Positions 26,340 through 36,082 of a DNA stretch of 43,132 nt are shown piece after piece (the first letter of the stretch is position 1; each line of letters begins with the position of its first letter). A program made the position numbers and the translations under genes. The notes under the pieces are model-generated. The model saw only the letters and a list, made by a program, of their open reading frames with translations, was not told where the DNA came from and did no database searches. Source of the stretch: an uncultured Pseudomonadota bacterium (lineage in GTDB: Bacteria; Pseudomonadota; Zetaproteobacteria; Mariprofundales; Mariprofundaceae); NCBI GenBank assembly GCA_913055645.1, contig CAJXLC010000016.1:1-43132 (forward strand), in the 5' to 3' direction.

Positions 26340-26979
26340 ATTGTAAATTTTTCTCCGCTTGTGACAACTGTAAATACACAGGCTGAATCCAAGGTGTATG
26401 CGCGGTATGATCCGTTTTATCCCACAAGGTCTGAATAAGTAGACTCATCGCATTGGCACGCTCAATTTGCAACGGTAATCGCTGCCAATCTTCCATATTA
26501 ATCGCAGGTTCTTGTTGTGCGGCAAAGTTACCAACGGGCATCTCTTGAATCTCACTCCAGCATTTACATGCATCGCCTTGCAAACATTCACCTTGTTGAT
26601 AATAACCTGCAAACACTTCTCCAGCTCGCGCATCTTCCAAAACCCAAACTGGCTTATCACTTTGTGTTTGCATGGCAGTAATCGCCAGTGAGGACAAACC
26701 CCAAATAGGAAGGTGTAAAGAAGCATTGATACCAGCCAACATCGCTGCCGCAATACGAAGCCCTGTAAAAGAGCCTGGTCCTTGCCCCAATGCCAACATC
26801 TTTAAATCAGTCCATGTTAAATCAGCCTGCTTCAACACATCTTGCAGTAATGGAAGCACCGTATCTGAATGCTGCTTTCCAGATGCTGCCGTTGCTGTAA
26901 ATACTTGTCCTTCAGCATTCACCAAACACACACAAGCAGCATTTGTCGCCACATCTAGCGATAATATGGGATAACTCAT
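26332..26979 (-). CDS. tsaB: tRNA t6A synthesis protein TsaB
   Basis: TsaB is the scaffold partner of TsaD in making threonylcarbamoyl-adenosine at position 37 of ANN-decoding tRNAs. The 215-residue protein starts MSYPILSLDVATNAACVCLV and has the family signature LALGQGPGSFTGLRIAAAMLAG near residues 62-83. It continues with LPIWGLSSLAI. It overlaps galU upstream (ATGA, 26976-26979) and the phosphatase downstream. The rest of the t6A set (tsaC, tsaD, tsaE) is not in this window. Confidence 0.93.
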   Translation of the reverse strand: MSYPILSLDVATNAACVCLVNAEGQVFTATAASGKQHSDTVLPLLQDVLKQADLTWTDLKMLALGQGPGSFTGLRIAAAMLAGINASLHLPIWGLSSLAITAMQTQSDKPVWVLEDARAGEVFAGYYQQGECLQGDACKCWSEIQEMPVGNFAAQQEPAINMEDWQRLPLQIERANAMSLLIQTLWDKTDHTAHTPWIQPVYLQLSQAEKNLQYV

Positions 26980-27842
26980 AATAAGGCTTTTAGTGCCGTC
27001 CTTAAAGCCTCGCCATGCTCTTTGTGTTGCAAGCCCAGTGTTGCGTTAGCCAACAAAAAACCATAAGGGTTACCCGCATCAAAACGCGCTCCTTCAACAA
27101 CTACACCATACACAGGCTCTTCCGCAGCCAATTGGCACATGGCATCTGTCAGTTGAATTTCACCGCCCGCACCAGGCTTGGTATCTTTTAATAAACCAAA
27201 AAGTCGCGGCGTAAAAATATAGCGACCAATCATCGCTAAATTAGAGGGCGCTTCATCAATCGAAGGCTTTTCAATCATTGTCTCCAAACGCAACAAGCCA
27301 TTTTCATCATTGGCTTTCACAATACCATAACGTGAGACTTCCTGATCAGGCACCGGTGCCAAGCCAATCACTGATGCGCCAGTTTGCTCATGCACCTCAC
27401 GTAATTGTTGCATGGCCGACTTGCCTTCAGGTAAAATCAACTCATCTGCTAGTGATACACCAAAACACTCATCACCAACCCACGGCGCAGCACACAATAC
27501 CGCATGACCCAAGCCTAAGGGCTGCTTTTGCCTGATATAAGCAACATTTGCCATACGCGCGACATGAGAAACTGTCTTGTACAAATCATCCTTGCCAGCG
27601 GCATGTAAGTTTGTCTCTAACTCTGCCGAAATATCAAAGTGATCTTCAATCGAGCGTTTACCACGCCCTGTAACCATGACAATTTCACCCAGGCCTGCTG
27701 CCAAGGCCTCTTCCACGCCATACTGAATAAGTGGCTTATCCACAATCGTCAGCATTTCTTTTGGTGTTGCTTTGGTAGCCGGCAAAAAACGTGTTCCCAT
27801 ACCTGCCGTCGGGAAGACTATTTTACGTAATGATGTGCCCAT
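26976..27842 (-). CDS. galU: UTP-glucose-1-phosphate uridylyltransferase
   Basis: GalU makes UDP-glucose for glycans and lipopolysaccharide. The 288-residue protein has the nucleotide-binding start FPTAGMGTRFLPATKATPKEML. It also has IVMVTGRGKRSIEDHFD, FGVSLADELI and EKPSIDEAPSNLAMIGRYIFTP, and ends within normal length. ATG 27842 is the first gene of galU-tsaB-phosphatase. The 68-base gap from ccsA may hold its promoter. Confidence 0.95.
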   Translation of the reverse strand: MGTSLRKIVFPTAGMGTRFLPATKATPKEMLTIVDKPLIQYGVEEALAAGLGEIVMVTGRGKRSIEDHFDISAELETNLHAAGKDDLYKTVSHVARMANVAYIRQKQPLGLGHAVLCAAPWVGDECFGVSLADELILPEGKSAMQQLREVHEQTGASVIGLAPVPDQEVSRYGIVKANDENGLLRLETMIEKPSIDEAPSNLAMIGRYIFTPRLFGLLKDTKPGAGGEIQLTDAMCQLAAEEPVYGVVVEGARFDAGNPYGFLLANATLGLQHKEHGEALRTALKALL

Positions 27843-27910
27843 TGTTAAAATCCTTTGAAAACTATATTGCTACCCTATTTAGCACATAAGAGGTCAAACT
27901 GCAACAATGC

Positions 27911-29149
27911 TTACGACAAACGCCCATAAGAATGTAAGCCAGAAAGGTACATATTCACACCCAAGAAACAGAATACTGTCACCAAGAATGCAATCACTGT
28001 CCACCAAGCCAAGGTTTTACCATGCCAGCCGTGTGAAATACGTACGTGCAAATAAGCACCATATACCAACCATACAATCAGAGCCCAAGTTTCTTTTGGA
28101 TCCCAAGACCAATAACCACCCCAAGCTTCTGCTGCCCATGCTGCACCTAAAATTGTTGCCAAAGTGAAAGCTGGAAAACCAACTGCGACAGATTTATAAG
28201 CCAATTGATCAAGCTGTTCCAAGCTAGGGAAAACACGAACCATGTTACTGTTGCGCGCTTCAAGCCACATGCGCGTTAAATAGGCCATACCAGCACCACA
28301 TGCTACCGCAAATGAACCATAACCCACAAAATTCATTGGTACATGAATTTTCATCCAATACGATTGCAAAGCAGGAACCAGCGGTTTAATTTCAGCTTGC
28401 CCTACAGAATCCAACCAAATACCAAAAAATACACCCGCAGCAACCAATGCCATAACAAATGCTCCCATAGCTTTGGCTTCGTAACGCTTTTCCCACTGCA
28501 AATAAATAATTGTTACAATACAGAATAATAAAATAAAGACTTCATAGATATTGGAAACAGGTGCATGTCCAATCTCGCCACCCAAAAACAAATAAGACTC
28601 ATACCAACGCAGTAATAATGACGAGCCACCTGCATAAACCCCACCCCATGCAGCAGCTGTTGCCATGCTTCCAATAAATGATTCTGGCGCAAATAAATAA
28701 GCAATATAACAAATAGCAGAGAATAAAAATAATACATTCATGGTCATAATTACATGACCAGCAAACAAATTACTTTGATCTTTATAAGAAACTTGTGCTG
28801 CAGTTGGTTCAAGCAAAGTAAGTAAGCCCATCAAGGCAATCATCAATGCTGCACCATCAAGCCATGACACCATAGTCTTGGGAATATAACCATTCACCAT
28901 CTCCGGGCGAAGCGTTGAGGCTCCAATTGCCAAGCCAGCACCCAACAATGCGCCTGTACCCAACCACATCACGCCATCTTGTCCGACCAATTGGAAGATA
29001 TAACCATTTTCCGTATAACCATCACCACCAAACACTGCCAGACCCACGGCACCCAATATCAAGCCAATATATGCCCAGTAACGTACAAAGGCAGCACGCC
29101 CCTGATACATACTTTCCCATAGCCCATTTGATTCTGTTATTGCTGTCAT
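27911..29149 (-). CDS. ccsA: System II cytochrome c synthase subunit CcsA (ResC type)
   Basis: This 412-residue polytopic protein carries the tryptophan-rich haem-handling motif AWGGYWSWDPKETWALIVW near residues 343-361. Flanking histidines follow in YLHVRISHGWHG. That marks the CcsA/ResC subunit, which with CcsB/ResB exports haem and attaches it to CxxCH cytochromes. Databases often call this protein CcsB, so the names are swapped between systems. Its ATG overlaps the resB stop (ATGA, 29146-29149), showing a tight two-gene unit. No ccmA-H genes are present. Confidence 0.92.
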   Translation of the reverse strand: MTAITESNGLWESMYQGRAAFVRYWAYIGLILGAVGLAVFGGDGYTENGYIFQLVGQDGVMWLGTGALLGAGLAIGASTLRPEMVNGYIPKTMVSWLDGAALMIALMGLLTLLEPTAAQVSYKDQSNLFAGHVIMTMNVLFLFSAICYIAYLFAPESFIGSMATAAAWGGVYAGGSSLLLRWYESYLFLGGEIGHAPVSNIYEVFILLFCIVTIIYLQWEKRYEAKAMGAFVMALVAAGVFFGIWLDSVGQAEIKPLVPALQSYWMKIHVPMNFVGYGSFAVACGAGMAYLTRMWLEARNSNMVRVFPSLEQLDQLAYKSVAVGFPAFTLATILGAAWAAEAWGGYWSWDPKETWALIVWLVYGAYLHVRISHGWHGKTLAWWTVIAFLVTVFCFLGVNMYLSGLHSYGRLS

Positions 29150-30849
29150 ACGGCATCTCCTTTTTCCAACTGTTGCATATCATCATTCATCGAGCTTAAA
29201 ATTTCATTAAATTCATGTTCAAAATTCAGCTGATTGCGATTACTCAAGCCTACAAAACTAATACTCAAATCATTACCTTTGCGACGCACAATCAACCATA
29301 ACTTACGATGTGAGACATAAAGCATAATACATAAACCCATGACCAACAACGCACTACCCGTCCAAACCACATTCATACCTGGGTCTTTCGCCAACTGTAA
29401 TCCTGTATAATATTTCTGATCATAATCATCGAGCACTGGAATATATGGCCAAGGCAAGCGTGGAATGACTTGTGCCGCTTGTAATACACGCATCGCCATA
29501 GCTTGGAAATTGTCTGGACGTTTACCTTTACCAAACACATCATCCATCGCAGCCTTAAATGCCTGCATATTGGCTTTTTGCTTATTCTTCACATTGTCAT
29601 CTGCCAAGTGAATCAAAAATCGCTGTAGCAACTTCCATTCTTGCGGATCACTCATATCCAAGCCCAACGCTACCGATTGAAAGTCTTTGGTATCACCTGA
29701 AAAAGACACTTGGATAAAACTACCACGATTGTCACCGTTCAATTCGAAAGCATTCATAAAACTACGAATTTTCACTGGTTTCAAGCCTGGTCCACGCATG
29801 ATAAAATCAACCGACGGACCCAAATCTTGGAAATCTTTGGGGTCTCCAATTTCTGCCATATTTTCAACATTATGCGGGCGGAAGTCAGTCAGTTCCAAAG
29901 TAACACCATTCGTCTTATCTTTATAACTCGTATAAACGTGTGCTTCAGCTGAATCGATCTCTCCACTGCCATCCAACTTTAATAATTTTAAATGAATATT
30001 AGAGCCACCATCACCAAAACTCGCCTGATAAATTCGCACGCCTTTATAATATAATGGCTCATTAACAATAATATCTCTATCTTTAATCACTTCCTTGCCA
30101 TGATCAATAATTGTTAAGTTACTCTTAAATTCTTTGGGCATACCATTGGGATAAAAGTCAATTGAAAAGTCATTACAATGCACTTCAAATGGCATTTCTT
30201 TGTATGCTACGCTGGTGCTTTTCAAGAAACTAATTTCACTTTCCTGGCTTCCAACAGGCACTTGCATATTACCGCGAAAACCAAACTGCACACTTATCCA
30301 ACCACCTGTTAAAACCACCAACATCGCCGAATGAACTAAAATATAGCCCCATTTGTGATATTTACCTTTATCCGCACGGATATAGCTCACATCACCACGT
30401 TGCTCTTCACGAATACGCCATTCTTTTAAACGTTCTTTGGCAACGCTTAATACATTTTCGGCACTTTGCCCCTTCAAATCCCAATGGCGGCTATGCTTCA
30501 TATGTTTCATCGCACTGTCCGATAATGCGACCTTGCTACCCCGCATTTCTTTTAAGAAACGCGGTACATTACGGTACAAACACACAGATAATGATAACAT
30601 CAAGAAGCCCAATAACGATAAGAACCACCATGTGTGATACATATCAAAGAGACCAAGTGAGCGAAATACCCAGTACCAAATAGGTCCAAATTGTTGCAAA
30701 TAATCAGCTTGATCTTGGTTTTGCAATAACACTGTACCAATCACAGATGCCAGCGCTAATACAGTTAGCAATGTAATCGCCAAAGACATAGAGCCAAGAC
30801 GAAGTAAAATCGGTTTTAAATAATCGGTTGTTTTAGACATGGCGGGCAT
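29146..30849 (-). CDS. resB: System II cytochrome c biogenesis protein ResB (CcsB)
   Basis: The 567-residue protein has three N-terminal spans. They include MSLAITLLTVLALASVIGTVLLQN, then WWFLSLLGFLMLSLSVCLYRNVPRF (~65-90), and YKWGYILVHSAMLVVLTGGW-like residues near 160-180. A large periplasmic domain (~185-480) follows, then a last span (VVWTGSALLVMGLCIMLYVSH). This is the ResB layout. ATG 30849 follows a GGTGG ribosome site; an in-frame TTG at 30861 is the longer option. It is co-translated with ccsA. Confidence 0.92.
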   Translation of the reverse strand: MPAMSKTTDYLKPILLRLGSMSLAITLLTVLALASVIGTVLLQNQDQADYLQQFGPIWYWVFRSLGLFDMYHTWWFLSLLGFLMLSLSVCLYRNVPRFLKEMRGSKVALSDSAMKHMKHSRHWDLKGQSAENVLSVAKERLKEWRIREEQRGDVSYIRADKGKYHKWGYILVHSAMLVVLTGGWISVQFGFRGNMQVPVGSQESEISFLKSTSVAYKEMPFEVHCNDFSIDFYPNGMPKEFKSNLTIIDHGKEVIKDRDIIVNEPLYYKGVRIYQASFGDGGSNIHLKLLKLDGSGEIDSAEAHVYTSYKDKTNGVTLELTDFRPHNVENMAEIGDPKDFQDLGPSVDFIMRGPGLKPVKIRSFMNAFELNGDNRGSFIQVSFSGDTKDFQSVALGLDMSDPQEWKLLQRFLIHLADDNVKNKQKANMQAFKAAMDDVFGKGKRPDNFQAMAMRVLQAAQVIPRLPWPYIPVLDDYDQKYYTGLQLAKDPGMNVVWTGSALLVMGLCIMLYVSHRKLWLIVRRKGNDLSISFVGLSNRNQLNFEHEFNEILSSMNDDMQQLEKGDAV

Positions 30850-30979
30850 GATAACCACCAAAATTCATCACGTCATGCGTAGAATCTACCCTAAATAATA
30901 GGGGAATATAAAAAATCCTGCTGTTTTGACATTAAAGGGCGCGACAATATGCTTAAAAATTGTGTCCTAGACTTAACTA

Positions 30980-32398
30980 TTACGGCTTGAAATAAGCTGG
31001 GTCAATATCATATTGGCGAATTAATTTACGCACAGTATTACGGTTCAAGCCCAACATATCTGAAGCTTTTAATTGATTTCCACCGCATTTTTCCAAGATT
31101 AAACGCAACAAGGCAGGCTCAACCATGGCAAGCAAATTGCGATGCATGTCAGTGGCTTCAGCATAACCAAGCTGGTCCATATAGGTACGTAAACAGCGCA
31201 CAACTGCCTCATCCAAGGTCTCGAGTTTATGCCCCGTACCATGTGCGCCATCATGCCCCAATGCCAATGCAACGTCAGATAAAGTGATGCTTGCACCTGG
31301 TGTTAACACTGCCAAACGGCGCATGACATTTTTTAATTCACGAATATTTCCATGCCAGTCATAACGCTGAAGCAGTCCAACAGCATCATCCAATAAAATA
31401 GGTGCCACCATAGATAAATCATCTGCTGCCTGTTGCAATAAAAACTCTGCCAGCTCAGGAATATCATCACGCCTATCTCGAAGCGGTGGAATATGAACAG
31501 GAATCACATTCAAGCGATAATATAAATCTTCACGAAACAGCCCTTCTTTTATTTTCTGCTGTAAATGCTGATGCGTGGCCGCCAGTAGGCGAACATTGAC
31601 GCTTTTTTCTTGATTACTACCGATACGCTGCACCATGCCTGTTTCCAAAACACGCAACATTTTCGATTGTAATGCCATCGGCATATCACCAATTTCATCA
31701 AGGAATAACGTGCCTCCATCGGCTTGTTCAAACAATCCTTCACGGGCTTTATTTGCGCCAGTAAAAGAGCCTTTTTCATGACCAAACAACTCGGCTTCCA
31801 ATAATTCAGAGGGAATTGCGGCTGTATTAATCGCAATAAAAATTTCTTTTTTCCGCAAACTTAAACGGTGTAGTTCTTGCGCAACCAGCTCCTTACCTGT
31901 TCCGGATTCTCCTGTAATCAATACCGTTAAATCCGAGGTTGCAACACGCCCAAGGGTGCGAAACATATTCTGCATCGCCTCACTTCGGCCAATAATGATA
32001 CTGCTTTGCGGTTCCTTTTCTTCCTGCACAGCTTGATGAGTTTGTTTACTGGGTTTTACAGGCTGCACACGCTGTGCCAAAGCCCGAACTTCATCCAAGT
32101 CAAACGGTTTGGGAAGGTATTCCATCGCACCTTCACGGTATGCTTCGGCAGCATGGCCAAAGGTCGTTTCCGCTGTTAGCATAATCACAGGCGCACTAAA
32201 CATACCCTCTGACAATGCATTCATGCCGTTGCCATCTGGCAAAAACACATCCAAAAACACCAAATCCACACCATCTTTTTGCAACAATTTAGCATCGGCT
32301 AATGTGCCAGCTTCCAGCACATCAAAGCCCTCTTCTTTTAAGACCCGTGCCAATACCCAGCGAATACCTTCATCATCATCAACAATTAAAGCGCGCAT
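30980..32398 (-). CDS. ntrC: NtrC-family sigma-54-dependent response regulator
   Basis: The 472-residue protein has a receiver domain with phospho-acceptor D50 (VFLDVFLPDG). It has an AAA+ domain with Walker A GESGTGKE (163-170), the sigma-54 contact loop GSFTGA (210-215) and Walker B GGTLFLDEIGD (228-238). A Fis-type helix-turn-helix closes it (GGNQLKASDMLGLNRNTVRKLIRQYDI). The loop is GSFTGA instead of GAFTGA; Ser at that place occurs in other activators. It overlaps ntrB by 13 bases. The dusB-ntrB-ntrC order, known in alphaproteobacteria (nifR3-ntrBC), supports a nitrogen-response role, but no sigma-54 gene or PII gene is in view. Confidence 0.88.
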   Translation of the reverse strand: MRALIVDDDEGIRWVLARVLKEEGFDVLEAGTLADAKLLQKDGVDLVFLDVFLPDGNGMNALSEGMFSAPVIMLTAETTFGHAAEAYREGAMEYLPKPFDLDEVRALAQRVQPVKPSKQTHQAVQEEKEPQSSIIIGRSEAMQNMFRTLGRVATSDLTVLITGESGTGKELVAQELHRLSLRKKEIFIAINTAAIPSELLEAELFGHEKGSFTGANKAREGLFEQADGGTLFLDEIGDMPMALQSKMLRVLETGMVQRIGSNQEKSVNVRLLAATHQHLQQKIKEGLFREDLYYRLNVIPVHIPPLRDRRDDIPELAEFLLQQAADDLSMVAPILLDDAVGLLQRYDWHGNIRELKNVMRRLAVLTPGASITLSDVALALGHDGAHGTGHKLETLDEAVVRCLRTYMDQLGYAEATDMHRNLLAMVEPALLRLILEKCGGNQLKASDMLGLNRNTVRKLIRQYDIDPAYFKP

Positions 32399-33423
32399 GA
32401 TGGTTTCTCCTTCATAATCGGTAAGTGCATGACAAACGTCGTATCTCCAGCTCCAGCTTTTAATGAAATGCGTCCGCCATGCTCTTGCACAACCCGCTGA
32501 ACCACAGCCAAACCTAAACCACTTCCACGCGCTTTATTCGATACATAAGGCTCAAACAACCGATCCCGCAATGCCTCTGGAATAGGGTGACCATTGCTAC
32601 GCATGCTCAGCTCTACAACCATACCTTGATGTCCTGGCAAAGCGACCATAGGTGCAATACGTGTTTCCCATGTAATCGTGCTTGATTCAGCTTCCAAAGC
32701 ATTCGCCCATAAGTTTTCTATGGCTTGCCGCAAGCGCGTTTCATGCACCCATAAATCAGGTAAGCTTGGATCATACACTCGGTGCACCTGAACATCTTCC
32801 GAAGCCTTACAAACGTCATCAAGTAGCGCGTGAATATTTATTTCTGTCATGGCTATATCTGCTCTGGGACCCACTTGTAAGAAGGTATCAATGCGCTCTT
32901 TAATTCTATCAACTTCTGCCAAAATATGTGCCGAAATATCTGCCGCATCACCTGTACTTTGTTCATGTAATAATTGTGCCGCACCACGCAATGCTGCCAA
33001 CGGATTTTTTACTTCATGCGCCATTTCAAGCGCAATACGCGCCACGGTTTCAGCCATCTCGTGACGTTTGGCATGCTCTTCCACTTCTGAGCGATTGGCT
33101 TCAGGAATCAGCCCAATCACCACACCTTGTTGATCTTTCATAGGGCCAAAGTGCAATGAATACGGCATATGATTCTGGCGACCACAAAAGGCATCATCAG
33201 CAACGGTCTCACCCTTCAAAGCACGCCCAATCATGGTGTTTACTTCCGATGATGGCTGTAAAAAATCTGATAGATGACGTTTGGACATATTCCGCAAAGA
33301 TGTACCCATATGCCCCTGTGCCAGCTCATTCGCATGGGTGACATGGCCTTCTTGATTTACCAATATTACCGCCATTGGCATCATCTCCAATAGTGGAAAA
33401 GCCTGCTCAGGCGCTATGCCCAT
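32386..33423 (-). CDS. ntrB: NtrB-like sensor histidine kinase with altered G1 box
   Basis: The 345-residue soluble protein has an N-terminal PAS-like domain (~8-105). A HisKA dimerisation helix carries H136 in ALEMAHEVKNPLAALRG. The ATPase domain has N-box N241 (ENLWANALEAES), F-box LFEPYVSNKA (289-298) and G2 box RGSGLGLAV (299-307). The G1 box should read like VEDNGPGIP in NtrB but is MRSNGHPIP (274-282). The aspartate that contacts adenine is Ser276 and a conserved glycine is Pro280; I rechecked this at the base level. Kinase activity may be weak or lost while phosphatase activity could remain. The gene shares one base with the dusB stop (TAATG). Confidence 0.85.
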   Translation of the reverse strand: MGIAPEQAFPLLEMMPMAVILVNQEGHVTHANELAQGHMGTSLRNMSKRHLSDFLQPSSEVNTMIGRALKGETVADDAFCGRQNHMPYSLHFGPMKDQQGVVIGLIPEANRSEVEEHAKRHEMAETVARIALEMAHEVKNPLAALRGAAQLLHEQSTGDAADISAHILAEVDRIKERIDTFLQVGPRADIAMTEINIHALLDDVCKASEDVQVHRVYDPSLPDLWVHETRLRQAIENLWANALEAESSTITWETRIAPMVALPGHQGMVVELSMRSNGHPIPEALRDRLFEPYVSNKARGSGLGLAVVQRVVQEHGGRISLKAGAGDTTFVMHLPIMKEKPSCAL

Positions 33424-34433
33424 TATGCTGCCAACGGCAAAATATCATCCAATGCCAAAAAATAATCACGCGCCACAGCCAACTGCTGTTCCCAATCATC
33501 CAAGCGTTGAAAATATCCTCGGAAATCAGCCGAATCACGCAACCCTTTGCTATACCAACCCACATGTTTGCGTGCCATTTTCGATGCAAATTTCACCCCA
33601 TGATGTTCTGCCAAATGCTGCATATGCTCTTCGACCACAGCCCAACGTTCTTCTGCTGTTGGTGCACTCGGTTTAGGCAAACCCATGATTGCAGCGTGCA
33701 CCTCTTGAAGTACCCAAGGATTGCCCTGCACCGCTCGTCCAACCATCACGCCATCACAACCCGAAATGCGCAACATTTCCAATGCGCTTTCACCATCAAC
33801 GACATCGCCATTGCCAATCACAGGAATCGACACTGCTGCCTTCGCACGTCCAATATCTTCCCAATTGGCATGACCATTAAACATCTGTGAACGAGTCCTG
33901 CCATGCACGGTAAGCATTTGAATACCATTATCTTCCGCAACTTTGGCAATACGCTCAACATTCTTACTCGGCTCATCCCAACCTGTACGAATCTTCAATG
34001 TCACAGGAATATCAACAGCTTCAACCACAGCACGAATAGTACGCGCCACCAAAGCTTCATCCTTGAGCATCGCAGAGCCTGCAATTTGTTTGCAGATTTT
34101 CTTCACGGGGCAACCCATATTAATATCCACAAAGTCTGCACCGCGAGACACCGCCCAACGCGCCGCTTCAACGACAAATTTTGAATCTGAACCTGCAATT
34201 TGAATGGAAACAGGGGATTCATCGGCATCAAGCTCTGCCATGCGCTCTGTGCGCTCGCGCCCTTGCTCTACAGCACGAGATGCAATCATTTCAGTGACAG
34301 TTAAGCCAATACCAAATCGGCGGCAAATACGCCTGAATGGCAAATCCGTAATCCCTGCCATGGGTGCTAAAACCAAGGGTGGATCAATACGATGTGTGCC
34401 TAAAGAAAAGCCTGAAAGTGGAACTTGAATCAA
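33423..34433 (-). CDS. dusB: tRNA-dihydrouridine synthase, DusB type
   Basis: The 336-residue flavoenzyme reduces uridines in tRNA D-loops. It has VLAPMAGITDLPFRRICRRFG, TEMIASRAV, DINMGCPVKKICKQIAGSAML with the catalytic-cysteine region, LKIRTGWDEPSKN, MLTVHGRTRSQMF and VIGNGDVVDGESALEML. The start appears to be TTG 34433: a GAGGT ribosome site lies 6 bases upstream and no ATG occurs before residue 24, inside the core. The tail (~310-336) fits the DusB/NifR3 subgroup, which commonly precedes ntrB. It probably heads the dusB-ntrB-ntrC operon. Confidence 0.94.
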   Translation of the reverse strand: MIQVPLSGFSLGTHRIDPPLVLAPMAGITDLPFRRICRRFGIGLTVTEMIASRAVEQGRERTERMAELDADESPVSIQIAGSDSKFVVEAARWAVSRGADFVDINMGCPVKKICKQIAGSAMLKDEALVARTIRAVVEAVDIPVTLKIRTGWDEPSKNVERIAKVAEDNGIQMLTVHGRTRSQMFNGHANWEDIGRAKAAVSIPVIGNGDVVDGESALEMLRISGCDGVMVGRAVQGNPWVLQEVHAAIMGLPKPSAPTAEERWAVVEEHMQHLAEHHGVKFASKMARKHVGWYSKGLRDSADFRGYFQRLDDWEQQLAVARDYFLALDDILPLAA

Positions 34434-34618
34434 GATGTACCTCTGCCTAAAAAAAAGGCAATGCTAGATTGGCAAATGTAAATTGTCGAATACCGACTAC
34501 ACATTACAAATAACATCGAGCGATCACCCTATTTATTCAGCATTTCAACTTCGTTCACAGATTAATAATATTAATAATATTCAGGCACAATGAACATGCG
34601 GGTTAAATCAGCAGCAGC

Positions 34619-36010
34619 TTATTTTTGACGTAAAGCTTCCATACCCACTTGAAGACGTTTGATTGTCTCATCCAAGCCCAATAGTTCCAACGTGACATCA
34701 ATCGGTGGTGACACTGGGCCGCCCGATAATAAAATACGAATCGGCTGCGCTAATTTCCCCATACCAACTTCAGCATCAGCACAAATAGATTCAATCAAGC
34801 CATGCCCTGCTTCACCAGTCCATTCTGGCAAAGCTTCTGCTTGTATGATAAACGCCTCAAGCAATGCCCAAGTACCTTCCTTGAAATTCTTTTTTACTGC
34901 TTTTTCTTGGTATTCTGTAGGGGCTACATAGAAAAAACGTGCACCATCAGCTAGTTCAATGAGGTTTTTGGAACGCTCTTGTAGGCTTGCAATCACGCCT
35001 GCAAGCGGTGCTTTACCCTGCACATCTACCGCCAATAAACGTGAAACTTCACTCACCAAGTCGTCCGCGTTGGACTCTTTAATCCAATGCGTATTAAGCC
35101 AATCAAGCTTTGCCTGATCAAAGCGCGATGCACTTTTGCCCACAGCAGACAATTCAAACAGCTCTTTGAGCTGCGCAACTGAAAAGACCTCATCATCACC
35201 ATGTGACCAGCCCAAACGCGCCAAATAATTCACCACCGCAACAGGTAAATAGCCTTGCTCACGGTATTCAGTAATCGCTACTGAACCATGACGTTTGGAC
35301 ATTTTTGCGCCATCAGCACCATGAATCAATGGGATATGCGCAAATTTTGGCACCGAAAGACCCAAGGCTTCATACAACTGAATTTGACGCGGAGTATTGT
35401 TCAAATGATCGGAGCCACGCACCACATGCGTAATGCCCATATCGGCATCATCGACCACCACCGCTAAATTATAAGTCGGTGTGCCATCGCTACGCATAAT
35501 GATTAAATCATCCAACTCCGCATTGGGAAAACATACATCGCCCAAGACCATATCACGTACCCATGTTTCACCTTCGTTAGGTGATTTGAAACGAATCACA
35601 AATGGCGCATCTTCAGGAGTATCAGCACGCTCACGACAACGACCATCATACATCGGCTTTTGCCCAGCCAACTTCTGCTTCTCACGCATATGATCAAGCT
35701 CTTCGCGTGAGCAGTAACATTTGTATGCCTTACCCTCTGCAAGCAGTTTGTTCACTGCTGCAATATGTAAATCTTGGCGTGCGCCCTGATACACTGGCTC
35801 ACCATCCCAATCCAAACCCAGCCATGCCATACCATCAAGAATCACCTGTGTGGCTTCATCAGTAGAGCGCTCTTTGTCCGTATCTTCAATACGAAGCACA
35901 AATTCACCACCATGGTGGCGTGCAAATAACCATGAAAATAAAGCAGTGCGAGCACCACCAATATGTAACATGCCAGTTGGGGATGGCGCAAAACGAGTAC
36001 GAACAGTCAT
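34619..36010 (-). CDS. gltX: glutamyl-tRNA synthetase
   Basis: The 463-residue class I synthetase has the HIGH-type motif APSPTGMLHIGGARTALFSW (residues 7-26) and LRIEDTDKERST. A zinc-type cysteine cluster (CYCSREEL ... GRCRE) lies at about 97-126, and the KMSKR loop is GAKMSKRHGSVAI (~235-247). AGGA lies upstream of ATG 36010. The 185-base gap downstream, before dusB, contains an A/T-rich tandem TAATAATAT repeat (~34563-34580) but no clear terminator. Confidence 0.96.
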   Translation of the reverse strand: MTVRTRFAPSPTGMLHIGGARTALFSWLFARHHGGEFVLRIEDTDKERSTDEATQVILDGMAWLGLDWDGEPVYQGARQDLHIAAVNKLLAEGKAYKCYCSREELDHMREKQKLAGQKPMYDGRCRERADTPEDAPFVIRFKSPNEGETWVRDMVLGDVCFPNAELDDLIIMRSDGTPTYNLAVVVDDADMGITHVVRGSDHLNNTPRQIQLYEALGLSVPKFAHIPLIHGADGAKMSKRHGSVAITEYREQGYLPVAVVNYLARLGWSHGDDEVFSVAQLKELFELSAVGKSASRFDQAKLDWLNTHWIKESNADDLVSEVSRLLAVDVQGKAPLAGVIASLQERSKNLIELADGARFFYVAPTEYQEKAVKKNFKEGTWALLEAFIIQAEALPEWTGEAGHGLIESICADAEVGMGKLAQPIRILLSGGPVSPPIDVTLELLGLDETIKRLQVGMEALRQK

Positions 36011-36082
36011 ATTTTTTCCTATAATTTCACAAGAATTGTCATGCTAAATAGAGCAGGGCGCTAGACTAACAAAAATATAACC

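Noticed and set aside
34563-34580. TAATAATAT tandem repeat in the gltX-dusB gap
   Set aside because: Only two units of A/T-rich sequence; it could be chance or a UP-like element and is not supportable as a feature.
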